In this document: positions 26,617 through 36,500 of the stretch, one piece after another | How the letters are laid out: the number at the start of each line of letters is the position of its first letter | Numbering within the stretch: the first letter of the stretch is position 1 | Source of the DNA: Ochrovirga pacifica | Lineage (GTDB): Bacteria > Bacteroidota > Bacteroidia > Flavobacteriales > Flavobacteriaceae | Length of the DNA: 64,000 bases | Reading direction: 5' to 3' | Assembly (NCBI RefSeq): GCF_000220525.1 | Contig: NZ_AFPK01000062.1 | Location: 1-64,000 of the forward strand | The notes under the pieces: model-generated | What the model saw: only the letters and a program-made list of their open reading frames with translations | Database searches by the model: none | Told to the model about the DNA's origin: nothing | Program-made: the position numbers and the translations under genes

Positions 26617-27588
26617 TTAATAATATACTTCTAATATTTTTGCTTTATTGGATGACAAGCTAATCTTATTTAACTCATTTGGAATTAATATTGTCTCCCC
26701 CTTTTTAATTACTATAGTATCTTCTTCTGTTTCCACAGCCAACACTCCATCAACACATATGTAAATTACAAATGAATCTATTTTAGCGTAATCCTTTTTA
26801 ACAACACCCTCTATATCTAGAATATTAGATTTAAAGTAAGGAGTATGTACCAATTTGTTTGATACATTTTTATCTAGTTTGTATTCTGTTTTATAGTTAT
26901 CCTGTACCTTAAAGTCTAAAACATCTAAGGCTAAGTCATTATGTAGCTCTCTCTTTGCTCCAGTTTTAGCATCTACTCTATCATAATCATAAATTCTATA
27001 AGTTACGTCTGATGTTTGTTGAATTTCAGCCAATAAAACCCCAGCTCCAATAGCATGTACTCGTCCTGTAGGAATATAGAACGTATCTCCACTTTCTACT
27101 TTTTCGTGATGCATTACATCTAAAACTGTATTGTTATTTAAATGCTTGGTATACTCTTCTTTTGTTAACTCAGATGAAAAACCCGCAATTAACTCAGCAC
27201 CTTTATCTGCCTGCATTACGTACCACATTTCGTTTTTTCCAAAAGAATTATGTCTTTCCTTGGCTATCTCATTACTTGGGTGTACTTGAATAGAAAGTGG
27301 AGTCTTAGCATCTATAAACTTAATTAATAGAGGAAATTCTTCTCCAAAAATGTCATACACTAAATCTCCAACAAGATCCCCCCTATACTTTTTAGTTAGC
27401 TCTCTTAAACTTAGTCCTGCAAATTCTCCATTTGCAATTAACGTTTTATCACCTTTGACATCAGAAATCTCCCAAGATTCTCCTATATTTTCTTCTTGAT
27501 ATTCTTTGTTTAATGTTTTTTTTAATTTTTCTCCTCCCCAAATTCTATATTTAAATAAAGGATTAAATTTTAATGGATATAATTTCAT
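26617..27588 (-). CDS. manA: Mannose-6-phosphate isomerase, class I type
   Basis: A 323-residue cupin-type, zinc-dependent isomerase that interconverts mannose 6-phosphate and fructose 6-phosphate in the cytoplasm. The zinc ligands are visible: Q101 and H103 in SIQVHPSNE, E120 in KNEMWYVM, and H178 in TGRVHAIGAG. The length fits the short bacterial class I form. No signal peptide. It is the last gene of the transporter-sulfatase unit, 10 bp after the SDR gene, and is followed by a strong terminator. Its presence in the PUL is the best single indication that mannose is released from the substrate, in line with three GH92 enzymes. Confidence 0.95.
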   Translation of the reverse strand: MKLYPLKFNPLFKYRIWGGEKLKKTLNKEYQEENIGESWEISDVKGDKTLIANGEFAGLSLRELTKKYRGDLVGDLVYDIFGEEFPLLIKFIDAKTPLSIQVHPSNEIAKERHNSFGKNEMWYVMQADKGAELIAGFSSELTKEEYTKHLNNNTVLDVMHHEKVESGDTFYIPTGRVHAIGAGVLLAEIQQTSDVTYRIYDYDRVDAKTGAKRELHNDLALDVLDFKVQDNYKTEYKLDKNVSNKLVHTPYFKSNILDIEGVVKKDYAKIDSFVIYICVDGVLAVETEEDTIVIKKGETILIPNELNKISLSSNKAKILEVYY

Positions 27589-27598
27589 ATTTAATAAT

Positions 27599-28387
27599 TT
27601 AAAAAACGCTTCTTACTAACCCTCCATCAACTCTTATATTTGATCCATTAATAGCTGAAGCAATATTGCTAGAAATAAAAACAACTGTATTTGCTATTTC
27701 ATTTGGATTTATAAAGCGTTGTATTAATGAGGTTGGTCTATTTTCTTCTATAAATTTTTTCTCAGCTTCTTCTTGAGATAATTCAGGAAACAAATCTCCC
27801 ACAAATTTTTCTACATTACTTGTTTTTGTAGGCCCTGGTAATACACTGTTTACTGTAACTCCTGTATTTTTAGTCATTTCAGCTAAAGCTCTAGAGATAC
27901 TTAATTGCATCGTTTTTGTAGCACTATAATGAACCATTTCTGGAGCTGGAGAAATAGCCGATTCACTTGAAATAAACACAATTCGTCCTTTCTTTTTCAC
28001 CAACATTGATTTTAAATAATGTCTTGCCAAACGTACTCCACTCATTACGTTAGTTTCAAAAAGATTTTGCCAATTTTCATCCATTTCATTAAAAAAACCT
28101 GGGGCTTCGTAAATACCTAAGCAGTTTACTAAAATATCTATCTCTGGAAATTTAGCAATTGTTTTATCACATCCTTCTTTGGTGGCATTATTTGCTACTA
28201 AAGAAACTAACTGAGCATTGGGTACTTCTTTTTTTATAGAAAGAATTGCATTTTCTACCTTTTCAGTAGTTCTTCCGTTTACAATAACTTTTGCACCTTC
28301 TTCCGCAAATGTAGTAGCTATTGCTTGGCCTATGCCTCCTGAAGAGGCTGTTACTAAAACTAATTTATCTTGTAAACCTAAATCCAT
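27599..28387 (-). CDS. Short-chain dehydrogenase/reductase
   Basis: A 262-residue classical SDR. The NAD(P) glycine motif is TASSGGIG (13-20), with NCLG at about 88, Ser140-Ser141 and the catalytic YSATK (Y154, K158). Cytoplasmic. The substrate cannot be read from the sequence. Beside the SMP-30-like and TIM-barrel genes, a sugar-oxidising role, such as L-fucose dehydrogenase in an oxidative fucose route, is plausible but not shown; the following lactonase-like protein carries a signal peptide, which does not fit a simple cytoplasmic pathway. It lies 5 bp from the upstream gene and 10 bp before manA. Confidence 0.9.
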   Translation of the reverse strand: MDLGLQDKLVLVTASSGGIGQAIATTFAEEGAKVIVNGRTTEKVENAILSIKKEVPNAQLVSLVANNATKEGCDKTIAKFPEIDILVNCLGIYEAPGFFNEMDENWQNLFETNVMSGVRLARHYLKSMLVKKKGRIVFISSESAISPAPEMVHYSATKTMQLSISRALAEMTKNTGVTVNSVLPGPTKTSNVEKFVGDLFPELSQEEAEKKFIEENRPTSLIQRFINPNEIANTVVFISSNIASAINGSNIRVDGGLVRSVF

Positions 28388-28392
28388 AATAC

Positions 28393-29253
28393 TTAAAGTT
28401 TAATAAATAACACTTGATTAGTTCCATGTTGTGGAAAACCTAAAACATTCAGTTCTTCTGAGTAGTTAGGATCCGTAGGGTGACTCAAACCACTGATAAA
28501 AACTTCAACGGTTTTCTTCTTTGCATCTACTTTTAGCACTTTTCCAGAAGCCCAATCTGTTATATAATAATGTTTTCCGGATTTGGTAATCCCCTCAATA
28601 TTTCCGATTTCTTTTACTAATGATGTAATTTTTTTGGTTTTTAAATCTATACTCAATAAATCCCCAAACTTTGTCGTCTCAAAAGTATTAAGAGTCTTTA
28701 AAACACCCCATGAACCAACAATAAGCTTGTCTTTTTCCATGTATAAACCATCTGGAGATTCCAACCTTGAGGTTTCCAACCATACTTCAATCTCTTTTGT
28801 TTTTTCAGTTATCTTGTAAATTTTATTTCCGAAAAAATCAGACACGTACAAATCTCCATTTTTGGCTCTTACAATGTCATTAACAAACTTAGCCCCTTCT
28901 AACTTGTAAAACTCATCTACCTTTGCCTCTTTAATATTAATCTTGTAAACTCCATTTCTATCACACGCAAATAGATAATTTTTTGTAATTGTCATTCCAG
29001 ATATTGCATGCATCTTTTCTTTCTTTCCTATCCACACTTTATTCAAAACCTTACCATCTTTGTCAAGTCTAGTTATCCAAGCATTTTCATCCTCTGCTAA
29101 AGAAATTCCACCACCTAAATTAGATACAAACCACGTTTGTGATTGCTTGTGCCATACCACCTGATCTGGAGCATCGTATATCACATCCGTTTGTGAATAA
29201 ACTAAATTCACTGTTAAAAAAAACAGTATTGTACTTTTTCTAATCAATTCCAT
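28393..29253 (-). CDS. Exported SMP-30/gluconolactonase-like beta-propeller
   Basis: About 286 residues with an N-terminal signal peptide ([15 protein letters not shown]). Six-bladed propeller repeats of the SMP-30/NHL kind follow ([59 protein letters not shown]). SMP-30 proteins bind a metal and open sugar lactones. The Asn/Asp-rich turns are present, but I cannot confirm the full Glu-Asn-Asp metal site. The frame has a GTG at 29256 and an ATG at 29253; I use the ATG. It lies between the TIM-barrel lipoprotein (6 bp) and the SDR (5 bp). It acts outside the cytoplasm if the signal peptide is real, so it may work on lactones made by the secreted redox enzymes. Confidence 0.75.
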   Translation of the reverse strand: MELIRKSTILFFLTVNLVYSQTDVIYDAPDQVVWHKQSQTWFVSNLGGGISLAEDENAWITRLDKDGKVLNKVWIGKKEKMHAISGMTITKNYLFACDRNGVYKINIKEAKVDEFYKLEGAKFVNDIVRAKNGDLYVSDFFGNKIYKITEKTKEIEVWLETSRLESPDGLYMEKDKLIVGSWGVLKTLNTFETTKFGDLLSIDLKTKKITSLVKEIGNIEGITKSGKHYYITDWASGKVLKVDAKKKTVEVFISGLSHPTDPNYSEELNVLGFPQHGTNQVLFIKL

Positions 29254-29259
29254 CACTAC

Positions 29260-30159
29260 TTAATTTAAATATTTCGATTCCCATTCTCTCCAAACTTTTA
29301 AAGACTTTGGTAAATAATCTTCAGGTTTACTTTTAATATTAAAGTTGATAAAACCAACAGGACCTTTGTACTTAATTTTTTTTAAAGCTTTCAAAAAAGG
29401 AGCATAATCAAATTTCCCTACTTCAAGTGGTTGTATTGTACTGCTATCCATAGTTCCAAAAGTTCGTCTGTCCACTGTTTTATCTGCTCCTGCAATTGTT
29501 ATGGCTCCAATATATTCTTTCACATTCATTACTACTTCATCTAGCCTGAATCCATTCCCAGCTCTCATCTCATGACAAGTATGCACTGCTAATTTCAAAT
29601 TTGGACTATTTATTTTTGAAACTAACGGCAATGCTTGTTCTGCAGCATAGAAATAACAGTTACTGTGAGGGTATAAAACAACAGTCACCCCCTTTTTTGT
29701 TGCATAATTTACCACTTCACGCAACTTTGCTTCTACAACCTCTTGATTAACACCTTGAATCATTTTTCCAAACACAAACCATAAATCAATATTTTTATTT
29801 TGTATTTTATCTATCACTAACTTCCAACTTTCTTTAAAACTTACTGGTTGATTGAAATTATATCTAAAAAAAACACTGTATATCTTAAAGTCTGCTAATG
29901 AATTTGCTTTAGGTATATATCTATCTAACTCTCTAATATCAGTTAAATTGGCTATAGGAAATGTAATTCCACTATAACCAAATCTATACAACGAGGTAAT
30001 TTGTTCTTCTGGAGTTTGTTTTTCTAACAACCCAAAATTATAAGCATAAAACGGCCTTTCTTCTTTTTCACTACTTATAATCTTTTCTTTTATTAAGGTA
30101 CAACTTGAAAAATTAAGTAATAAACCTATTACGAGACTTATTTTTTTTAGAGTATTCAT
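29260..30159 (-). CDS. Sugar phosphate isomerase/epimerase-like TIM-barrel lipoprotein
   Basis: A 299-residue protein with a lipobox (LLLNFSSC, Cys20) and a xylose-isomerase-like TIM-barrel pattern: YGFGL-type strands (FGLLEKQTPEEQI, SLYRFGYSGITFPI), VTVVLYPHSNCYF, LKLAVHTCHEMRAG and PVGFINFNIKSKPEDY near the end. Members of this superfamily act as sugar isomerases, epimerases or endonuclease IV-like enzymes. An export signal is common for the PUL-encoded, envelope-localised branch. The H...E...D metal residues cannot be assigned with certainty. It sits between the sulfatases and the SMP-30-like gene. Confidence 0.8.
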   Translation of the reverse strand: MNTLKKISLVIGLLLNFSSCTLIKEKIISSEKEERPFYAYNFGLLEKQTPEEQITSLYRFGYSGITFPIANLTDIRELDRYIPKANSLADFKIYSVFFRYNFNQPVSFKESWKLVIDKIQNKNIDLWFVFGKMIQGVNQEVVEAKLREVVNYATKKGVTVVLYPHSNCYFYAAEQALPLVSKINSPNLKLAVHTCHEMRAGNGFRLDEVVMNVKEYIGAITIAGADKTVDRRTFGTMDSSTIQPLEVGKFDYAPFLKALKKIKYKGPVGFINFNIKSKPEDYLPKSLKVWREWESKYLN

Positions 30160-30168
30160 TTTATATGG

Positions 30169-31749
30169 TTATGACTTAACTATAATTCTATCTTTTACTC
30201 CTTGGTAATTTTTAGATTTATTTTTCTTTAGCCACTCTAATAAATCACTTCTTAATTCCTCAACTTTTTCTTGATATTTAAATCTATCTGGGTTATTTCC
30301 TAACAAATTATTCATTTCATAAGGATCTTCTTTTAGATTATATAAAACATCTATTACATTAGAAGTTGATGTTTTGGGAATGTACATTTTCCAACCATCT
30401 TTTACAATCATGTAATTAGGAGAAACATCTCCTCTATAATCCCATTCTGTCACTACATATTTACCATGTTTCCTATCTGTACCTTCAATCAGTCCTCTTA
30501 AACTTTTCCCATCAGATGGATAGGTTCCCTCTATTTTTAAATAATCTAAAATTGTAGAAAACAAGTCAATTGTTGATACATATCCATCTACTCTTGTTTT
30601 AGGTTTTATGGACTGAGGATCTTTAATAATTAAAGGAATATGAGAAGACTCTTCATAAAAAACATTCTTTTCTCTCATTCCATGAGCCCCCAACATTTCT
30701 CCATGATCACTGGTGTATATAATCAAAGTATTCTCTGCAACACCTTCTTCGTCAAGCTTTTTAAAAATTTTACCTAACCAATCATCTAACTCTGAAATTA
30801 AACCATAATATTCTGAAATCATATGTTTAATTTTTTCTTTGTCAGCAAAAGAAGTTAACTGTTTTCTACCATTTGCATTACTGTATGGATTATTTTTCAT
30901 CGAATCGTTTATACTTACTGGAGGTTCCATGTCTTTTGCAGGATATTTGCTATAGTATGGTTCAGATACAATCATTGGTGCATGGGGAAAATGAAAAGAA
31001 ACTGTTATATTAAACGGTTTATCTTTTAAACGCTCAATAGCATTGATTGTTTGTTTGGCTTGATAAGCTGTTAAGGTATGTTCTTTCGGAATTAATGACT
31101 TACCATGATAGTTTGGTTGAGACTGTTTATTATCGGAATGTTGATATTCTAGATTATAATTAATATCCATTTGATTTGGAATGTATGCTCTATTGGTAAA
31201 TTTATCTAAATGCTCTCCTTTTTTTAATTTCCTTTTTGGATAATTTTTATTTAAATAATCTGCATACATGTGACTTTGTCCACCATGCTCAAACATCGAT
31301 TTTCCATTAGAAGCTACTTTCTTTGGATTTTTATACACTTTGGTGTGATTTGTCATCGAATGCCACTTTCCATAATATTCACTGTGATATCCATTCTTAG
31401 CTAAAATTTCATCAAATGTTAAGGAGGTCATTACTGGTTCTTTGTCGTAGAAGTACGTTTTATCATTGGTGTTTACCCCTGTATTTTCAACTGTCATACC
31501 TGTTAAAATAGATGATCTAGCAGGACCACAAACAGCCATTGGTGTATATGCATTTCTAAAATAAGCACCTTCTTTTGCTAAACGATCTAAATTAGGTGTT
31601 TTTAACACTTTATTTCCAGCAAAACTTAAAGCATCGGACCTTTGTTGATCCACAATGATAAAAAGTAAATTTTTCTTCTGTTGTGCTTTTGAGTTTACGG
31701 GAAAAATTAAGCCTACTATAGTTAATAGGAAAAAAATTGTTTGTCTCAT
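30169..31749 (-). CDS. S1-family sulfatase (CGPAR)
   Basis: A 526-residue sulfatase with signal peptide (IVGLIFPVNSKAQ). The formylglycine site is C74 in CGPARSSILTG. The metal Asp of the N-terminal strand is in FIIVDQQRSD and the second metal site is IYTSDHGEMLGAHGM. Sulfate esters on sugars are hydrolysed after Cys is matured to formylglycine by an enzyme not encoded here. It is the last of three consecutive sulfatases in the operon downstream of the FucP-type transporter. The overall pattern (GEMLGAHGMREKN, HSM, EWDYRG) resembles the choline/N-sulfoglucosamine branch more than arylsulfatases. Substrate position unknown. Confidence 0.92.
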   Translation of the reverse strand: MRQTIFFLLTIVGLIFPVNSKAQQKKNLLFIIVDQQRSDALSFAGNKVLKTPNLDRLAKEGAYFRNAYTPMAVCGPARSSILTGMTVENTGVNTNDKTYFYDKEPVMTSLTFDEILAKNGYHSEYYGKWHSMTNHTKVYKNPKKVASNGKSMFEHGGQSHMYADYLNKNYPKRKLKKGEHLDKFTNRAYIPNQMDINYNLEYQHSDNKQSQPNYHGKSLIPKEHTLTAYQAKQTINAIERLKDKPFNITVSFHFPHAPMIVSEPYYSKYPAKDMEPPVSINDSMKNNPYSNANGRKQLTSFADKEKIKHMISEYYGLISELDDWLGKIFKKLDEEGVAENTLIIYTSDHGEMLGAHGMREKNVFYEESSHIPLIIKDPQSIKPKTRVDGYVSTIDLFSTILDYLKIEGTYPSDGKSLRGLIEGTDRKHGKYVVTEWDYRGDVSPNYMIVKDGWKMYIPKTSTSNVIDVLYNLKEDPYEMNNLLGNNPDRFKYQEKVEELRSDLLEWLKKNKSKNYQGVKDRIIVKS

Positions 31750-31754
31750 TTATT

Positions 31755-33389
31755 TTATTTTTTCATTTTATTAATAAATTCTCCAAAAGGTCTATCAGGA
31801 AATGTTACCAATTTTTCTAGCAACTTCTTTTTCATTTCGTCAGCTTTTTTACTATTTATATTGTATAAATTTTTGGTTTCCTCTGGATCAGTAACCCTAT
31901 TAAACAACTGATTTTTATCAAAGTAAAGAGGATGATCTTTGGCACCATAATATCCTAAATGTCCATTTCTTACATAATGTGGTAATTTATGATCATGACC
32001 TTTATATCCTTTAAACATTTTTCCTGAATCTACGATTCTTTGGCTTGCTTCGTCATATCGAACGGCAATGTATTTCCAATCTTTTGTTCTAACCCCTCTA
32101 GCTAAACCTATTTCAAAGAATAAATAATCACGTATTTCTTTTTTTTCTTTTCCAGCTAAAACATTTGTTAAACTAAGACCATCTATTGAATCTTTTACTT
32201 TTGTAACCCCTGCTAGTTCTAAAAATGTAGGTGTAAAGTCAATATTTTGCACCATCCCATCGTAAGTAGAATTAGGCTTAATTCCATTTGGCCAGTGCAT
32301 TGCTAACGGTACCTCTAAACCACCTTCATATAAAGTTGCCTTTTCATAATCAAAATTTCCGTGATCTGAAGTAATTACAATTAACGTGTTCTCATATACT
32401 CCTTTTTCTTTTAATTTTTTTACTACAGCACCCACTGCATAATCAAACCAAGTTAACCATGCATGATCAACATCTTTATTAAGCCTTTTTACCTCTTCTT
32501 TTATTTTATCTCTAGATGGTAAATAGCTATAATCATTATTATCATACCCCTCTCCATTGAAAGAAGGATTTGAATCCAAACCGTAAGGATATTTACCCCC
32601 TCTTCTAATCCATGGGGCAGGTCCATGAGGAATGGTTTCACTGTAATACAAGAAAAAAGGTTCTTCTTTATCTACTTGATCTATAAAATCTAATGCAGCT
32701 TTGTTCTTCCACTCAACATTATGTACATTTATAGAGTCATTGAATAGTTCTCTTAAATTGGCTGCGTATACACCATTGGCATAATCAAAACCAAAATCTT
32801 GAATTCTTTTACACCAAATCTCATGATTGTGATGTATTGCTTTATTTACCTCTGGGTCTTTTGGATTCGCCTTTTTATCATAACTTTTAAAAGGAGGCAA
32901 TTGCTTTTCTTGTTTGTGCAACAAATTATGATCTATAATATGGCTCTTACCTACAAAACCTGTTTTGTAACCCGCCTTTTGTAATAACTTAGCAAGGTTG
33001 TCTTGGTCTTCTTCAAGTTCAACATTATTTTCTACTCTTGTCATTTTCCCTTTAGGGTGTAATTTCATAAAAACACTTCCCTTAGATCTTCCTGCATAAC
33101 GTCCTGTTAAAATAGAATATCTACTTGCTGAACACACTGGTGTTGAAACTGTTGCGTTGGAAAAAATCATCCCATTTTTAGCTAATTCATCTATTATAGG
33201 TGTATGTACATATTTATCCCCATTAAAACCAAAAGGTCGAGACTCACCAGCTGAATGTGGTTTGTTAATAGGTATTGAACTTTGGTCATCTGTTAAAATG
33301 AATACAATATTTGGTTTTTTATTATTTTGTGAAAAAGCACTTATTGATATGAACAGTGCCAATAATTGGTATTTTATATTTAGTTTCAT
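31755..33389 (-). CDS. S1-family sulfatase (CSASR)
   Basis: About 544 residues from the ATG at 33389. An upstream in-frame start at 33413 would overlap the preceding stop at 33401, and the signal peptide (LNIKYQLLALFISISAFSQ) begins at the later Met, so I use 33389. The metal motif is FILTDDQSS and the formylglycine site is C86 in CSASRYSILTG, where Ala stands in place of the usual Pro; this C-x-A-x-R form is tolerated by maturases. Second metal site ITSDHGNFDYEKA. It is the middle of three tandem sulfatases. Sequence is well diverged from its neighbours, so a different sulfate position is likely. Confidence 0.9.
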   Translation of the reverse strand: MKLNIKYQLLALFISISAFSQNNKKPNIVFILTDDQSSIPINKPHSAGESRPFGFNGDKYVHTPIIDELAKNGMIFSNATVSTPVCSASRYSILTGRYAGRSKGSVFMKLHPKGKMTRVENNVELEEDQDNLAKLLQKAGYKTGFVGKSHIIDHNLLHKQEKQLPPFKSYDKKANPKDPEVNKAIHHNHEIWCKRIQDFGFDYANGVYAANLRELFNDSINVHNVEWKNKAALDFIDQVDKEEPFFLYYSETIPHGPAPWIRRGGKYPYGLDSNPSFNGEGYDNNDYSYLPSRDKIKEEVKRLNKDVDHAWLTWFDYAVGAVVKKLKEKGVYENTLIVITSDHGNFDYEKATLYEGGLEVPLAMHWPNGIKPNSTYDGMVQNIDFTPTFLELAGVTKVKDSIDGLSLTNVLAGKEKKEIRDYLFFEIGLARGVRTKDWKYIAVRYDEASQRIVDSGKMFKGYKGHDHKLPHYVRNGHLGYYGAKDHPLYFDKNQLFNRVTDPEETKNLYNINSKKADEMKKKLLEKLVTFPDRPFGEFINKMKK

Positions 33390-33400
33390 TGTTCTTAAAT

Positions 33401-34852
33401 TTATTTTTTCCAAATACCTTTTGATGGTGTATTTATTACTTTTTCTAAATACCCTTTTGCTTTGTTTGTTATTTTTTCTTGTGTATCAATCACATTTGTA
33501 GCTTCACCAGCATCTGTAGAAAGATTGAATAACATTTGTTCTCTTATATCCATAGGTCCTCCATTAGCAGATTCTATATATTTCCAATCCCCAAAACGAA
33601 TCGCCTTTCTACCCGAGGCATCTCTATGTACCAATGGGGGTCTTTCATAAAATTTTGTAGGTTTTAAAACTGCTTTTTTAAAACTGTAACTATCAGGAGC
33701 ATCCTTTTTTTCTAACCCTTTATTATTTCCAATGTAGTCAGCTAAAAACCCATAAATATCTACGGTAGACACAGTAACATTTGATATTTCATTCCCTTTT
33801 AATACATTAGGATGGTTAACAATGAAAGGAATTCTGAATCCTCCATCCCAAATAGTATGCTTATCACCTTTATAATCACCATTAATTTTTAATCCTTTGT
33901 TTACAGCAAAATTTTCTGGCATTATGTCTTTTTTATTAGGAATATCTCCTCCGTTATCACTCGCAAAAACAATAATTGTATTCTCTCTAATACCTTTCTC
34001 TTCTAGGAATTGGATTAAGTCACCTAGGGACCTATCAATATCTTGAATAAAGTCTCCATAGGCTCCAGCATTGCTCTTCCCTCTCATTTTTGGGCTAGGA
34101 ACAATTGGATGATGCACCGCAGCAGCAGCATAATACAAGAAAAAAGGTTCGTCTTTTTTTACTGTTCCCAACCACTCTAGAGCTTTGTTTGTTAAATCAT
34201 CAGTTACATTTTCTGTAACTCTTTGAGGTGCATCATACCCCGTGTATTGCTTTCCATAAAACGATTTCCCATATGCGCATATTTTATCCGATCTTAAACC
34301 GTATATTTTATTGTTTTCAATATACACCTTGTGTCCATCATCAAGATTGTTTGGGAGTGCAAATGAATAATCGAACCCATAATCAGTTGGAGCTGGATAA
34401 ATGGTTCCCAATAAGTTTTCGAATTGCTTTTCTTTAAAACCTAGATGCCACTTACCAACCATTGCTGTTTGATACCCTAATGATTTCATATATTTAGGTA
34501 ACGTTTTTTTATTCACGTCAATTAAGGCTGGATCATTCATATTTACAACACCTTTCTTTAACTTTGACCTCCAAGAATATTCACCTGTCATAAATGCATA
34601 ACGTGTTGGTGTACATACAGATCCTGTTGTATATGCATTGGTAAACCTTACACCTTGATCTGCTAACTTATTGATATTTGGTGTTTTTATTAATTCTTTA
34701 GATGCTCCATACACATTTGTTGAACCAAAACCAAAATCATCCGCTATGAAAACGATTACATTTGGTTTTTTAGATTGTGAATTCGCCTTACTATATACCA
34801 ACCCAATACAAACTATAAGAATTAGTCCTTTTATTAATCTATTAATTTTCAT
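33401..34852 (-). CDS. S1-family sulfatase, arylsulfatase A-like (CTPTR)
   Basis: A 483-residue sulfatase with signal peptide (ILIVCIGLVYSKANSQ). N-terminal metal motif FIADDFGFG, formylglycine site C80 in CTPTRYAFMTG, HLGFKEKQ after the WHLG motif and second metal site FASDNGGDIPN, the pattern of arylsulfatase A/N-acetylgalactosamine-6-sulfatase-like enzymes. It is the first sulfatase of the operon, 12 bp after the transporter. Extracytoplasmic. Confidence 0.92.
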   Translation of the reverse strand: MKINRLIKGLILIVCIGLVYSKANSQSKKPNVIVFIADDFGFGSTNVYGASKELIKTPNINKLADQGVRFTNAYTTGSVCTPTRYAFMTGEYSWRSKLKKGVVNMNDPALIDVNKKTLPKYMKSLGYQTAMVGKWHLGFKEKQFENLLGTIYPAPTDYGFDYSFALPNNLDDGHKVYIENNKIYGLRSDKICAYGKSFYGKQYTGYDAPQRVTENVTDDLTNKALEWLGTVKKDEPFFLYYAAAAVHHPIVPSPKMRGKSNAGAYGDFIQDIDRSLGDLIQFLEEKGIRENTIIVFASDNGGDIPNKKDIMPENFAVNKGLKINGDYKGDKHTIWDGGFRIPFIVNHPNVLKGNEISNVTVSTVDIYGFLADYIGNNKGLEKKDAPDSYSFKKAVLKPTKFYERPPLVHRDASGRKAIRFGDWKYIESANGGPMDIREQMLFNLSTDAGEATNVIDTQEKITNKAKGYLEKVINTPSKGIWKK

Positions 34853-34864
34853 TATTCTCTATTT

Positions 34865-36178
34865 TTATTTTTCTGTTAAAAAAGTTTTATTCATTAAATT
34901 ACCATACCATGCAATAAACAAGAAGCATATAAAAGGTAATACAAAAGAAATATTTACCTCTGAAACCCCCATAACTGTTGTGTCTGCAACACCTGACCCA
35001 CCTATATCTATTATTTTTCCTTGTAATTTCGGCATCAAAGCCCCACCTACAATTGCCATAACCAAACCTGCAGATCCAACCTTGGACTGTTCTTCTGTTA
35101 AATCTCCTAAAGCAATACCATAAATTGTTGGGAACATTAAAGACATAAAAAAAGAAACACCTACCAAACAATACAAACCTGTAACATTCTGAATAAAGAT
35201 AGTTCCTAAGACACATGCCATAGCTAGTAATGCAAACATCATTAACAACATACCAGAACTCATAAATCTCAATAAATAAGTTCCTACAGCCCTACCCACT
35301 GTAAACAATATAAAAGCAACCATTTGATAATAACCAGCTGTCACACTATCAACCCCAATTCCTTCTGCATACTGATAAATATAAGTCCAACACATAATTT
35401 GACCACCTACATATAAGACTTGAGATACCACACCAAGTACATACTTTTTATTTTTTCCTAAAACCGAAAAAGTTTCACCTATCTTAGGCATCCCCCCTTC
35501 CTCTTTAGACTGTGGCATTTTACTAATTAGAAACAATACAAAAACACCTATTATCACCAATCCTAAAACTACATACGGATTTCTAATTACCATTAAATCT
35601 GATGTTTTTATTAAAATTTTAGAAGCTTCTTCTAATGAAGAAAAGTCTTCAATATCATCTGATTGTAAGTTTTTTAACACAAACTGTTGTGCTACAAACA
35701 ACCCTCCAATTAACCCCACAGGATTAAACGCTTGAGCTAAATTTAAACGTTGTGTAGCCGTTTCTTTTGCTCCCATAGCCAATGCATATGGATTTGCTGC
35801 TGTTTCTAAAAAAGCTAGACCAAATGTAAGTATGTATAAACCCATACAAAAAAACCAAAATTCTTCTGTTATAGCAGCAGGATAAAACAGTAAAGCTCCT
35901 ACAGAATACAATCCTAATCCTATTAGAATTCCTACTTTATAGGAAAACTTTCTCATGAACATTGCTGCAGGCAATGCCATACAAAAATAGCCTCCATAGA
36001 ATGCCATTTGTACCCAAGCCGCTTCTGAATTTGATAACTCTAATACTTTTTTAAAAGCTTGTACCATAGGGTCTGTAACAGCATTTGCAAACCCCCATAA
36101 TGCAAACAATGAAGTTATTAAGATAAAAGGAACTAAATCTTTTTTAGCTACCACTGGTATTTTTTTCTGATTTTTCAT
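34865..36178 (-). CDS. fucP: FucP-type sugar:H+ symporter (major facilitator family)
   Basis: A 437-residue, 12-TM inner-membrane transporter. The FucP signature is present: FALWGFANAVTDPMVQAFKK near the start, YGGYFCMALPAAMFMRKFSYKVGI, and the ETAANPYALAMGAKETATQRLNLAQAFNPVG stretch. FucP proteins import L-fucose, and also L-galactose or D-arabinose, with protons. It is the first gene of the unit running to manA. A GH95 fucosidase/galactosidase elsewhere in the locus fits fucose or L-galactose import. A candidate promoter lies about 190-220 bp upstream, which would leave a long leader. The symbol is family-based; the actual substrate is inferred. Confidence 0.85.
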   Translation of the reverse strand: MKNQKKIPVVAKKDLVPFILITSLFALWGFANAVTDPMVQAFKKVLELSNSEAAWVQMAFYGGYFCMALPAAMFMRKFSYKVGILIGLGLYSVGALLFYPAAITEEFWFFCMGLYILTFGLAFLETAANPYALAMGAKETATQRLNLAQAFNPVGLIGGLFVAQQFVLKNLQSDDIEDFSSLEEASKILIKTSDLMVIRNPYVVLGLVIIGVFVLFLISKMPQSKEEGGMPKIGETFSVLGKNKKYVLGVVSQVLYVGGQIMCWTYIYQYAEGIGVDSVTAGYYQMVAFILFTVGRAVGTYLLRFMSSGMLLMMFALLAMACVLGTIFIQNVTGLYCLVGVSFFMSLMFPTIYGIALGDLTEEQSKVGSAGLVMAIVGGALMPKLQGKIIDIGGSGVADTTVMGVSEVNISFVLPFICFLFIAWYGNLMNKTFLTEK

Positions 36179-36369
36179 TTGTGTTAATTGTAATTTGTAA
36201 TGTCTTTTTTAATTATTTCTTTAAAATTTAGTTTAATAAAATGGTTTCTTAGACCTAAAATTATCTTAGCAATATTAAGAGCGTTGGTTAATTTTTTATT
36301 AAAATTTCCATAATCTTTAGTGTTAATTAAGGATTCATCATTATTATCTCCCAAGCTTAAAACTATTCA

Positions 36370-36401
36370 CAAACACTATCTGTCAACACATTAGCAAACA
36401 A
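36370..36401 (-). promoter_or_regulatory. Candidate promoter of the fucP unit
   Basis: Read on the minus strand, TTG is followed after 20 bp by TAGTGTTTG, one base longer than the Bacteroidota TANNTTTG -7 element. It lies about 190 bp before the transporter ATG and just downstream of the previous terminator. The fit is imperfect. Confidence 0.3.
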
Positions 36402-36445
36402 CTACTAACTCTTATACCCTTACTAATAAAATTATCCCATAAAAA

Positions 36446-36469
36446 AAGGAGAGCTTTAACACTCTCCTT
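36446..36469 (-). terminator. Intrinsic terminator after the GH71/99-like gene
   Basis: Arms AAGGAGAG and CTCTCCTT with an 8-base loop, followed in the minus direction by a run of T. It lies 32 bp after the stop of the gene at 36501. Confidence 0.88.
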
Positions 36470-36500
36470 CCTCACTAAAATTCAAAAAATCTTTAGATAT

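Larger units (their letters stand above)
36179..36500. other. Intergenic region between transporter unit and sulfatase/GH unit
   Basis: 322 bp without a gene. It contains the terminator of the upstream unit (36446-36469) and a candidate promoter (36370-36401). Otherwise it is AT-rich and shows no other feature. Confidence 0.6.

Noticed and set aside
34671-35123. 150-codon plus-strand ORF
   Set aside because: It spans the end of the transporter and start of a sulfatase in antisense and has no recognisable product.
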